A DNA stretch of 64,000 nucleotides, taken from the NCBI GenBank assembly GCA_000499405.2, contig HG738140.1, forward strand, positions 2,189,024 to 2,253,023. Direction: 5' to 3'. The stretch comes from Onchocerca volvulus. Taxonomy: Eukaryota; Nematoda; Chromadorea; Rhabditida; Onchocercidae. Made by a program: the position numbers and the translations under genes. The notes beneath the pieces were generated by a model. That model saw only the letters and a list, made by a program, of their open reading frames with translations. It had not been told where the DNA came from and made no database searches. This document shows, piece after piece, positions 26,198-37,500 of this stretch (its first letter is position 1; each line of letters opens with the position of its first letter).

Positions 26198-27329
26198 CTA
26201 TTTGAATTGAAAAAATAATTTTCAAAATTATTATATTAAGATAATTCATACCGAGAAATTTTTGAATACAAAAAAAAAAAGTTTCGTAACTCATATTCGA
26301 AATCATTTTGATGAAGATAGTAAATTCTCCCCGAAAAAATTCTTTTTATACCGATAAATTATATGATCAGAAAGAAATAAAAAAAAAAGAAATTATTATT
26401 TAATAATTATAAGAATATGCGCTTAGATTTTCTGAATCCTTCCTTTCATCTTTCTGATGCCAAAGAAGCAAATTTATCTATTTAAGAACAATAATAATAC
26501 AAAATAATGAATAATGTCTTTTATATTTCACAAAGCATTACTTGATTAAACTATTGTCATCGTTTGATTTATAAAAAAAAACCAGTTGTTAGTAATGCAC
26601 AAAATTTCAAATAATGAACCATTTTATAGTTTCATTTGTTCATTGGTAACGGCGGAAAAGAACTGGTTTAAATCATTAATGTTAACCAATATTTATTTAT
26701 TTCAAATCGTATTGTCTCTAAAAATTTATGTTCTATATATACAAAATGTTTGAAATTTTCATAACCGATCATCTTGGCAATTCTGAAAAATTTGTATAAA
26801 AGATTGAAATTATAAAAAAACTATCAATAATATGCTTTGTACTCTTATTTTTTTTTGCCTAATGTTATTTCAGTTTTGAAGATAAACGAAAATCTGCGCA
26901 ATCATTTCAATTTCAACATGGGAAAGAATTCGTGCTATAACAGAAAAGCTGATTATATTTAGCAAAAATCAAAATTCCATCAAAAGAAATTCTAGTTTAA
27001 CAAATTTATGTGTTTATGTATTTTTTTTCGTGATTTTCCGATCTTTTAAGAATATTTTAAAAACATACCATTCATTAATCCGTTGTGAAAAAAAAAAAAT
27101 TTTTCAATCTTAGCATTTTAATTTTATTATTGGTAATTATGATACAAAACTCTATTGATATGCAATATCAAAAAACAAAATGAATTTTGAAGTCTTGTAA
27201 ATCATGACTAAATATTTTTTAATAATTAAATTAAAAAATTAACTCAACAAATAATTACGAGATCAATCCCTCCAACATTCTTTTAAAAAGTTAACTTTAA
27301 GGAAATGTCGGAAAAATCCGAAAATTGAT

Positions 27330-27840
27330 ATAAACAAGGGGTGTTAAAGGTCATAAAGCGCTAATCTCAAATATACCAACAGGTCGATAATGTTAGGGTA
27401 AACATGTTTCACGCCAAAACGGTAAACATGTTTGTCGCCAAACACTCCAAATAACAGTTAGACAAAGCGGGATCATGAGGCGCCAAATTGGAGATCAGGA
27501 AAGAAGGAGGGATTCCGAAAGGATATATAAGGATCGAATTCGGAGCAGAAGTAGATTCTTATTCCACGATCAGCCAACGATCGCCTGCGTTACTACAACA
27601 GTCCTCTAAAAGGGTTCTCTACCAGCATTATTATACAACGATCCCAGCAATTCGATTCCAATCAACAAGACAGTCAGCAAAAGGGACAAGAAATCATCTG
27701 TTTCACTAGTAACAAAGGAAAGAAACACAGTGATTAACCATTTGGATACATTCGAATAATTGTTGTTTCGTAATTGCTCCCTATTTAATAAATACCTTTT
27801 TCTAAAAGGAATTGTTACATTCGCACAAAATATTTTCACG
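27330..27840 (+). mobile_element. Putative solo LTR or LTR-like dispersed repeat, copy R1
   Basis: This block is richer in G+C than its surroundings and shares ordered similarity with 47270-47900 (for example catgaggcgccaaattggag here and catgaggcgaaacgttggag there) and with 38340-38510. It has an internal 25-base tandem duplication (gggtaaacatgtttcacgcc at 27396 and ggtaaacatgtttgtcgcc at 27421), a TATA-like tatataagg near 27523 followed by ggatcgaattcggagcag, and an aataaa near 27788 upstream of ttgttaca. A promoter followed by a poly(A) signal in one non-coding block suits an LTR, but no retroviral-type coding region or target-site duplication was found. It is old and degenerate. The short open frame over it is not a gene. 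Confidence 0.5.
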
Positions 27841-28670
27841 ACAGGAAATAGCCTAAATTTATGATTAGCATCGTAAATCTCAAAACACTGATTATTAATA
27901 AACTAAAACAAAGAAAATTACAAGTTATTTTGAGCAACAAATTATTTAAAGTATTCATTTTAATAAAACACTTGAAATAGTAAAATAAACACTTGAAATA
28001 CAATAAATATTCATATGAATATTTACTAGGTAAACACAAAAATTGTCAAAATGAGACAAAAAAAAAAAAAAAAAATTCCCATCATACTTACATCATCTAA
28101 AGATTTTATAAAAATCAAATTCATTAATAACTTTGTCAGAATTTTTTTTGTCAAAGTACAACTTGCACTATTCTCATGCTCAAAACTCCAATATTATTGA
28201 TATTCAATAAGTTTTAAAAATAATTTAGACTAATTAACCAAAAACTTGGACCAAGTGTTGTAATTATAAAATTAAATAATCAAAACTTGTAGAATCCGCT
28301 CAATTATACATCAATCTTTATGCGATGAGTAAATTTGTAAATTTTTTTAGCAATAAATATATTCATAACCAATGCGCATAAAAAAGATGGAAAGAATTCA
28401 GAATTGTTCTTCAAAGCAATGGCAAATGACTTTTAAACGATCATTGTTGAAATTCGTTTGAATTAAAAAGAAAAAAAAAAAGGAAAAAAAAAGAAAAAAA
28501 TTCAAAACAACAAATGAGCGAATGATTATAGTTGAAATTCATCTGAATTAAAGAAAAAAAAAATCTTTATAATAATATTTATGCAATAAATATAACACAA
28601 AAAGTTAAATTAATAAATATGATATAAAACAAAAAAAAGTAAAAACAGCAAGTTGGCCATTTTTCATGAT

Positions 28671-28728
28671 GAAATATTGACTGATAGTTTTGTAACGTGT
28701 GTGTTACAAAATTATCAGTCAATATTTC
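28671..28728. repeat. 26-bp near-perfect hairpin with a six-base loop
   Basis: Arms 28671-28696 and 28703-28728 are reverse complements with one difference, which is G:U in RNA of the plus strand; the loop is gtgtgt. It lies between genes. It could be a small-RNA precursor, a miniature inverted-repeat element or a recombination relic. Confidence 0.8.
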
Positions 28729-29152
28729 AATCAAATTTAAAAAAAAAAAAAAGGCATAAAAACGAGTAATTTAATGTATATCGCTCATATATCTTTTTCA
28801 TCAGTAAAATGTATTACGCAAAGGAAAAATTTGTGAATTTTTGTCGTTAACTTTATTTCTATTCTACAATATATATATAATTAATTCGATTAAAAAAGCT
28901 AGAAAAACACGTCTGAGATAAATGAAGCATCGCTTTCTTCACAATATAGAAGAAATAATACCACTATCTCACAATCTTTGACGTTTTTCAGCCAATCGTG
29001 ATCGATCACTAACTATAATTGATATTGATGACAATTAAAATTTGTGTTTTTATATATTCTTATAAAATTTTATTGTTTTTTCAGATCTAAAAAATTTAAA
29101 AATCAATAAAATCTAAGAGATTAAAAGGATTTTTTTCTGAAAATTTCAGAAA

Positions 29153-29688
29153 TTAGATAGCAAAACCTGGTGCAATCGGTCCGATCATTTCATCATCCTC
29201 ACCAGTTTTTGTCTCAACTTTTTTTTTTATTCCCTAAAATATATTTAAATGTTATATATTGATAAAATTGAGAGAAATCAATGTTTATTCTAATATTTCA
29301 CAGATTTTGACACGTTCAATCAATTTATTGCTTAAAAAGAAAAAGAGATATAGATTTCTTAAAATCTAAAAAAAAACGCTGATTTGTTAAAATCCAAATA
29401 ACAACAACAACAACAACAACAACAATCCGGAAAAAGCTTTTTTTTTTGTTTTGTTTTGTTCTGGGATTTGAATTAAATAATCTCGAAATGGGGAATGATC
29501 TAAAGTTTAAATTTATATGTCATAATGTCTTTGAAAAAAGCAAAAATATCATGTATTACTCTAAGCTGCTTAATCTTATCACTGATATTAGATGCGATTG
29601 CAAAAAATACTTGTTTTTGATCGGACATTTTGAAATACAAAAAACAACAAATTGCTGCTATGATAAGCAATGCAATGAATACCAACAT
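29153..29688 (-). CDS. Small single-pass membrane protein, 69 residues, unknown family
   Basis: Two exons, 29688-29560 and 29233-29153 (stop 29155-29153), joined in phase 0 across a 326-base intron with donor AGA|gtaata and acceptor attttag. The protein begins MLVFIALLIIAAICCFLYFK, one strongly hydrophobic helix (about residues 2-19) that may be a signal anchor, followed by a polar segment with KQVFFAIASNISDKIKQL and a basic-then-acidic tail, GIKKKVETKTGEDDEMIGPI, ending APGFAI. An acceptor-like tttcgcag lies about 25 bases upstream of the ATG, and aataaa lies about 80 bases after the stop. I do not recognise the family. The hydrophobic start, compatible phases and nearby 3' signal support a real gene, but both exons are short. 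Confidence 0.5.
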
Positions 29689-30707
29689 CCGAATTATTAA
29701 TTACAATAATTTTCTGCGAAACATTTCAGTATTTAAACTTTCTGCATGATGCATGCAAATTTTAACGAAAATTTCTTTGGAAAATATGTAATTTAAGAAA
29801 ATTATGCGAGATTAAGTAAAACTTCGCATATTTCGTAATTTTTATTTATAAAATAACATTTATAATAAGTATTTATTTATCGAGGATTAGTGCATTATAT
29901 TTTTAATTTGAATTAGTAAAAGTAATTCCAGCTCACCAAATAGCTTTTTTAAATTACTTTGTAATTTACATTCTATATCTCTCGTATTAAATTATTACTC
30001 CGGTTGAATTTTGCAAAATAAGTTGGAAGTTGAAAAAATTAATTCAGATTAGAGGAAGTACATTTAGAATATTCTCCACAATAATTGATAATAGAAAATA
30101 TATGACTTCTGATGTATTGAATTTTACTGCTATTACTCAGCTCTTATAAGTTTCTGATGTTCAATATTTGATTCATAAGATAAAATTTAGAGTGGAAACT
30201 TTTTGCTTCTCATATTCCATTTATTTTCCATTAAGCTTCCAAGAAAATTCAATTTAAATCTTCAAATTTAGAAAAAAATTCCAAATTTTTAGTTCGAAAA
30301 GTAAATGCAATCAAGTATTAGTATCGATATTATGAATTATTTCAAGTTTTGGACATCCTAACAGATTTTTGGAAGCAATAAACTTGAAATTTGAAAGTTC
30401 ATTAACGACGGTAATCCATTATTTGACTATTCATCTTGGAATATCCAAAGTAACTAATTGGATTGAATTAAATGAAACCTTTTTGAGTCGCATGAAAATG
30501 TACATCCTAAAATTAATACTGTCATGAAATCTTTTTTTTTTTTTTTTGTTTGAAGAAATCGGAAATTGATTGACAGTATAGACGAATTTATTGTATGATA
30601 AATGCTTTGCTACGATGTAGTTTAATGCCGTAACTACGTTACAATACAATTTATAGATGAATATTGAAAGTATAATTGATAGTTTGAATATTTTTTTGTT
30701 TTAATAG
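29689..30707. other. Intergenic region between divergent genes
   Basis: It would carry the promoters of the small membrane protein gene (minus) and of the 141-residue orphan (plus). It contains A/T homopolymers only; the 72-residue minus-strand frame at 30431-30649 ends in poly-Lys and has no splice or homology support. Confidence 0.45.
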
Positions 30708-31133
30708 ATGATGCGGGAATTTATTTGGGATTTATTTGGAGTTGGGAATCTGATACGATTTAATGAAGAATTGAAGCTGAGTGAAGCTGAAAATACTTCT
30801 CCAGCTGTCGATCAGAATTATACGAGTATTGAAATCGAATATCAATGGTACAAAATTGCGAAAAAAGAATCGCAGGATAAAACGAAGTTGAAGAATTTTA
30901 TAAGCCTAAGAGATGTCATAACAGATAATTTATACTTTTGGACCGTTTACAATAATCTAGACATGGTGATATACATGGGTGTGATTATAAGACCGGAACA
31001 TTTACATGAGTATGTTGAAGATAAAGCTGGAAAATCGAAAACAAAGATGCGAATTAGATATCGCATCGTAGTGGCATTCACTGAAATTCATTGTGATGAA
31101 TCATGCAAAGGAATTATTTTCAATCGTTCTTAA
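30708..31133 (+). CDS. Orphan 141-residue protein, single exon
   Basis: An uninterrupted frame from ATG at 30708 to TAA at 31131-31133 with balanced codon use unlike the surrounding A/T-rich frames. It starts MMREFIWDLFGVGNLIRF, carries an acidic part (ELKLSEAENTSPAVDQ), then an aromatic core NLYFWTVYNNLDMVIYMGVI and a basic region KAGKSKTKMRIRYRIVVAFT, and ends CKGIIFNRS with two nearby Cys (HCDESC). There is no signal peptide or clear membrane helix. The ATG follows ttttaatag directly, so it is either trans-spliced with no 5' leader or the last exon of a longer gene. I do not recognise the family; it may be nematode-specific. Confidence 0.65.
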   Translation: MMREFIWDLFGVGNLIRFNEELKLSEAENTSPAVDQNYTSIEIEYQWYKIAKKESQDKTKLKNFISLRDVITDNLYFWTVYNNLDMVIYMGVIIRPEHLHEYVEDKAGKSKTKMRIRYRIVVAFTEIHCDESCKGIIFNRS

Positions 31134-32579
31134 AATGCACCAACGATTTTTAAACTTTTACATTCAAACAATCTTGTTGACATGAAAAATATATATAATG
31201 TGATTGCTAACTGTTGTTTGCTAAATGAAATTAGTTCGTGGATGTTTTTTTTCTTTTCCTTCCCAAACACAACCTTTTGAAATGTTTTGATCAAATTTTA
31301 AAACTGCAACAGCTGTTCCTTCGTATGTTGGTTCATTTCATCTTTAAGATTATATTTAATAGAGGAAAAAACTTATTTTTAGCAATTTTTGAGTTTTGTT
31401 CATTTCTAATTTCAATTTTTCACGTATTCTATCAGTTAATATGACTTCTTCATAAACTTAAACAATTCAATGAATTATTTCTTTTCATTTTTTATTCCAA
31501 TCATCTCAATTTCTCAACATAAGATATAATTTAATACAAGAAGATTTCTTGTTATCATTTATTTTTATCAATTTGCATAGCTTTTATTGTAAATGATAAC
31601 AATTGGTTAGTGTTGAAGTATGAAAGAAATATACTACTTGAAAGTTTCAAGCAAATTAGGAGGATAATTCCAAATATCTGTCAATTAAAACTAAATGGTT
31701 AAATTCTTCAAGGTGAGAAGTCAAAATTGTAAATGAATAAATTGAAATAGTTTGAAAGTTGAATTGATGACTATAAAATAAGTTTATTATTCATCATCCA
31801 CAAATGGTTAATTATCTGAGTAATTAAGATTAGTTAATTGACCATAACATTGCTATTTTTGAGAAGTCATTGATTATTTGCACATTTTGCTTTCCCGATG
31901 AAATTACCATTTTTGGCTTTCTATTTCAATTATTCCTTTTTTGTTTTGTTAATACAATGAAAAAAATTCAAAAAAAAAACGTCTCATAAAATATCAAAAA
32001 AATAAATGAATAAAGAATTGAAATATAAAAAATTTCAATTTTTTTCGAATCAACAATGTTTTCAGTCTTTGCTTTTTCAGTCTTTCGGAATTTCAGTCTA
32101 TTGGGAGTAACAAAAAATAAATTACGAATTTCGACTTCTTTTTCCAATCAAATTTCATTTTTTTCGCTTTAATTTCACATTTTAGGGTTTCAATTTCTCT
32201 TTTTTTTTCTTTTTTTTTTGTGTTTAATTTATCGTCACAATTCGTGCACAACGAAATAACAAAGAAAAGGTTGTTTTTTTTTTTTTTTGTGGGTAATTTC
32301 TCAACAATTCAACTATTACCACTCTAACAACCAGCATGCTCTTCATTCATTTCAGTTGAAATTCCAAATCTTTTCCATTTCATTTTTAGTTTTTGTTTTT
32401 TTCTTGTTTTTGTTTTTTTTCTTTTTTCTACTCGAAATGAAGCCAGGAATTGGTAAATCATCTTAATGAAATTGATATAATAGAACAAATTCGGCGATGT
32501 AATCGATCAATGCTACAAAATGAATGAAATATTTTGCTGATAATAAATTAAAATGTTTTTGATGAAAAATTTAAATGTA
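31134..32579. other. Intergenic region
   Basis: About 1.4 kb with T-rich tracts and no supported exon. An isolated ATGAAGCCAGGAATTG followed by gtaaat at 32437-32452 looks like a tiny first exon, but it is out of phase with the downstream acceptors. Confidence 0.4.
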
Positions 32580-32621
32580 TTTGATTTCAGTGAAATAATA
32601 TTTGATTTCAGTGAAATAATA
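32580..32621 (+). repeat. Tandemly duplicated 3' splice site
   Basis: The 21-base unit tttgatttcagtgaaataat + a occurs twice with no difference (32580-32600 and 32601-32621), giving two identical acceptors (tttgatttcag) 21 bases apart, just before the start codon of the Ig-domain gene. Confidence 0.9.
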
Positions 32622-32624
32622 ACG

Positions 32625-33590
32625 ATGAGTCTTGCACCATTTTTCGAGAAAGCTCCTTCAATAATTAATAAACCTGATGGTAGTGTATTGTTTGAATGTA
32701 TGTGTAATGCAAATCCTGAACCAAAGATACAGTGGTTTTTTAAGGTAATTTTTATCAAAAAACGAAATTTTAGACTTTTTTTATTTTTCTCTTTAATAAT
32801 CTATTGTTACTCTCTTTTTCAATGATATGATAAGAAAAAGAAAGATTAGTTTCTGGTAAAAATTTCTAATAATTCTTTTAATACTTAAAAATTGTTTCGA
32901 AACAAATTTGAAAACTATCAAACTTAAATTCTTCCACTTTTCTTGTTTACATCCTTCTTTGGTTGCTAATTAATTTACAGGATAAAGAGTTAAGCGGTGA
33001 TCGATATACGATGAAAATAAAAAAAATGGTTGGCAAATGGACATGCACATTGATTATGAAGGTTAATTTTATCTGAAGCATAAAAATGTTGGAAAAATTA
33101 TTTCTTAAAATATTAAAGTTTCAAAAATTTGCAAAAATTATTTCATATAGATTTATCTTATCACAAATGTCAGAAAATTTGAACTGATCAAATCTAACAA
33201 ATTTTATTCCGAATTTCAGTATTCTATATGTTACGTATATTAAGCATGTTAAAGTATAATGATAGATGAGCAATCAATTTTTGTAAAATAATCAAAAAGA
33301 ATATTTTGTAATTTCGAAACAAATTATAATGAACAGAACGAAATTGAATAATTATAAGAATTCAATTTTTACTTTCTCACGGATAAATTTCAACGAAAAA
33401 CTTAAAATTATATTCGATATATTTTCTAATTTACTTCTTAATAGATTCATGGTTTATTTCATTTTAGAATCCAACATTGCAAGATCAAGGAGTGTATAAA
33501 GTTGTAGCAACAAATAAAAATGGTACTCATTCAGTGGAGCAAAATTATGTCCTAGCATGTACTGCTAATGAAGTCTTCAAAACACAATAA
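32625..33590 (+). CDS. Single I-set immunoglobulin-domain protein
   Basis: Three exons, 32625-32744, 32981-33061 and 33468-33590 (stop 33588-33590), all phase 0, giving 107 residues. The protein is almost exactly one I-set domain: the start SLAPFFEKAPSIINKPDGSV, the B-strand Cys in FECMCNANPEPKIQWFFKD with the core Trp, then KIKKMVGKWTCTLIMKNPTL and the F-strand motif DQGVYKVVATNKNGTHS, where the usual second Cys is replaced by Val (Y-x-V). Loss of that Cys is common in intracellular muscle I-set domains (twitchin, titin, UNC-89), so the protein is probably cytoplasmic and sarcomere-related (inference). No signal peptide is visible. It may be the last exons of a longer gene, but the ATG follows the duplicated acceptor closely and no upstream exon fits. 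aataaa lies near 33620. Confidence 0.75.
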
Positions 33591-34521
33591 TTTATTAATC
33601 TTTTGTTTTACTAATGCTTTCCTAATAAAAAAAAATTTTGTTCGGTGTTTATTCAAATAATACCGTTGAATAATTTAAAGCGAAATAAATAAATAGGAAA
33701 CGAATTATAAAGCAAACCAAAAACTATTCATTATTCCCTTATCTAGTATTTGGAGTTATTTTATTTGTTCCAAATTCAAGAATTTTATTTTTATTTTTTT
33801 ATTTTTTGAGAAAAAAAATTTTTTTTAATAATAATATATACATATATAATAAATAAATAATATGTAAGAAAGACAAATGCATTCATAGAATTAATGAATC
33901 TAGAAAAGCTATAATGTTTAAATACAATATCAACAATTCTATACAATATTAAAATATTATTTTCCTAATTTTTCTTTCTTTATATATTTTCAAAAATTTA
34001 ATCGTTTCAAATAAATAAACCAATAATTGCGATATCTTATAATACTCGATTTATTAAAAATAATATTTAATTGGAATTTGGTGAAAAAATACAAAACACT
34101 GAGAAAATCACTAACATTCTTGATTACAAAACCGGAGAGTTACTTCAAATACGAAAGAAATTTTCCTCTCTCAGCATAATATATCACGGATGACATATGT
34201 CATATGTCATGTGTCATCAATTATCTGCTTAGTTTGAAAAGTGAATGTTATTCTACATGTGAAGATCATATCTTGTTACATAAAAAGAATAATCCTATAA
34301 TATTCATAGTAAAATCAACAATTGACAATTAAGATGACGTAACACGTGACATAATCAACGTAACGATCAGAATCTCTGATGTTCAGTGAAAGCAAGACAA
34401 ACAGTAACAGAATCAATAGGAAGTTACTTTCGAAGGTTTTCTAGATAAATAACCAACAGATTTGTTGCAACTATTGATAGCGAATATTTCGAATGACAAA
34501 TAAAAGATTTCTGGGAAGAGA
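33591..34521. other. Convergent intergenic spacer, partly copied elsewhere in the array
   Basis: The block near 34180-34400 (around tgcttagtttgaaaagtgaa) resembles 48240-48450 and, more weakly, 42150-42320, so it is the downstream flank that was duplicated together with the CoA-transferase genes. A short direct repeat of catatgtcat occurs at 34194-34217. Confidence 0.5.
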
Positions 34522-37500
34522 TTAATCCAATGATGGCATGACTTTCAACCTTTCGAATGCTGCTTTTTCTAGATTTTCTCGCTGACTTGGATGTGCAATT
34601 CTTATTAGTTCATATGCCCGTTGTCGCATATTTTTGCCCCATAATTGTGCTATACCATATTCAGTAACTACATAATGTACATGAGCTCGTGATGTCACCA
34701 CTCCTGCCCCCTGTAAATTACTACATGAAAATCGAAAAAAGGAAATCATTCATTGGACTCATTTTAATCATATATGAAAAAAGAGTAATTCCTGGTACCT
34801 GATTGAGGTAGGGAACAATTTTCGACTGGCCTTTTTTCGTCGAAGAAGGAAGAGCGATGATAGGTTTTCCAAGACCATCAACACTAATCGCTGAGCCGCG
34901 AATGAAATCTACTTGTCCACCAAAACCGGAAAGGAACCGAGATCCAACAGAATCAGAAACAACTGTAAATTAAGACATTACATAGTTTGCTTATAAAAAT
35001 GGACGATTCTCTTTTCTTATCTTCTTATCTTTTTTTAAACTCAAACTAATATATTTTTATAACAGCTTTCTTGAAACTGAAGGTAATCACAATCGACTCA
35101 AATAATTTGAAGAAAAACCTTGGCCTGTAATATCAACTTCTACTGCTGAATTTATTGCGGTCATTTTTGGCAGAGTTTTCACGATTGATGGATCATTTAC
35201 CCAAGCAACATCACCAAAAAATACGAACGGATTATCATGCAGAAATGAATACAATTTTTTAGAACCATAAACAAACGAAACCACCATCTACAAAGCTTCC
35301 TAATATTTATATTTACGAACAATAAGTTAGACAAACTGAAAAAGAATGACTGCAAAAACCAGTGGTATTGAAAAATAACCACCACTGAAAAGAAAAACAA
35401 TGATTTTTTTAACCGAATTGAATACAAGGAAAATTATTAACCTTTCCTGGATAAAGAGTTTTTTCACTATTAGTTATAGCATTACATTCGACAAGTTTCA
35501 AAATACCATCTGAGAACATTTCTGTGTGTATTCCAAGATTTTTGTGATTACCCAATGCATTCAAAGCAGCATCCGGCACAGCGCCAATTCCTGAAGCAGT
35601 TTTTTTAGATATGTCATAAGCATCTTTATTTATCTCGCAATTTAATCAATATTAAGTTGTAGAACAACATTAAAAAACTTTATATATTATAAAATGGTGG
35701 CTGAAAAATGACGAGAACAAAGGGAGAAAAAGATTTGGTCATTTTAGCAAAAATCAAAAAGATAGTATACATCTATGTCTAGTTACAACAGGAGATCAGG
35801 AAAATTGCGTTTAGTATCTCAAAAGTACCGACAACATGCGCTGAAATTCTGAAGATTTCAGCCATTACAATTCCAGAGTGAAGATATGAAGATAATGATA
35901 AAAAAATGCAAAAATATTAAGAAAATGAAAAAATCACTCCCAAAATAATGCATCAAATAGATGCATTCAAAGAGCTTATTCATTTGTTTAAATGAATGAT
36001 CCTTAATGGCTCAAAGGGGAAGAAATTTTTGGAGAGTTCAAGAAAAATAACATACCCATTTGAAGAGTAGCGCCGTTAGCAACTAATTCATTTGCAATTA
36101 ATTCACCAATTTTCTTTTCCGCTTCTGATGTCTTTGCATCAAATTTACGTTCATGCAATGGGAAGTCATTCTCAATCATAAAGTCGATGTGACTTTCATG
36201 AATTAATGTATCACCGAAAGTGCGTGGCATGTTTTTATTAGAAATTGCTGAAAAGAAACATTTTTCTGGTACTACCATTCTTCTCGAAATTCATTAGAAA
36301 CTAAGGTAAGAACCCAAGCTATTGCAAAAATGCATCATAAATGAAATGAAAGCAGATGTTAAATACAAAGCAAACCTATGATGACATCTGCTAATGTTAC
36401 CGCAGCACGAGCAGTATCAGCACTAGTTCCCAGTGTGCAGAACCCCCTAGAATCGGGTGGTGAGACCTGGAAAAATTTCCAATCAGAAATCAAGTTCAAT
36501 CTGATGAAGCTTTATCATAGGATAACTGGTCATAAAAAGATTTCTTGCATCATTGAATTCAATTTGGAGAAAGTTATTGAGTAATACTAGCATAAATTCT
36601 TCAAAAACTCCACAATATCTTCCTTTAAACTAACCGTAATTAACGCAGCATTCAGATGAATCATTCCTGATCGAAATAACCGCGGAATTTCTTGGAGGAA
36701 AATTGAATTGAAATCAGCTGTTCCTAAAAATATTTTAGTTAAATTCATGCAATATAAATAAATGTTGGATTAATTTAAAAAACATGTTGAAGCAAAATTT
36801 ACCATCATTAACAGCATTTCTCAAGTTATGTCCGGTGAATAAAGAATTCGAACGAATACGATCTAAAATAGAACATGAATCATAAAGTATGAAACTGATA
36901 ATAATCAATTATATTTTTAAAGATCGAATTTATGTACTGTTATAATCAAACAAACGATTTAAAAGAGATACTGAAATGCTATGAAAAAAAAAAAAAAAGA
37001 AAATACCAACCTTTAACATCAGGAGCTAACCATGGAACAGGCCCTTCCAAATGCATATGATGTAAAGTTATTTTCTTCAGATCATTTGCTTTGGCATGCT
37101 CACAAAGACCTTCCAAAAGTGGTGTTGGTGTCGCTGCGATGCCATGCGCAAATACATTAGATCCTAGAAGATATCTTATCTTAACTTGGATAGATTTAAA
37201 CTTTTTTAAGTTCTGACTTAACCGTTAACGTCACGTTTATTGTTGATGATACAAAATTTGGATAATGATTCGATATATTGGCACATATACCACGTAAAAG
37301 ATTAATTTGCACTTTAGCATCCATTACCAAAAATTAATCAACGCTTAGGATTGCTTATAGCAACTCTTATAATATTCTATTTATCAATGCTATCAATTAC
37401 GGCGTAATAAAGAATGACATACTTCAAATGACACAACTTATTTCAGCAATTTATGAAGTGCCAAGTAATAGGAAAAAATTTTTTTTCATTATACTTACAA

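Larger units (their letters stand above)
26198..29152. other. Intergenic region holding an LTR-like repeat and a hairpin
   Basis: Apart from the repeat at 27330-27840 and the hairpin at 28671-28728 there is no recognisable gene. Poly(A) signals for the small minus-strand gene at 29153 occur near 29070. Confidence 0.5.

Noticed and set aside
27488..27839. 73- and 77-residue frames on both strands
   Set aside because: They lie over the LTR-like repeat and are not preserved in the related copy at 47270-47900.
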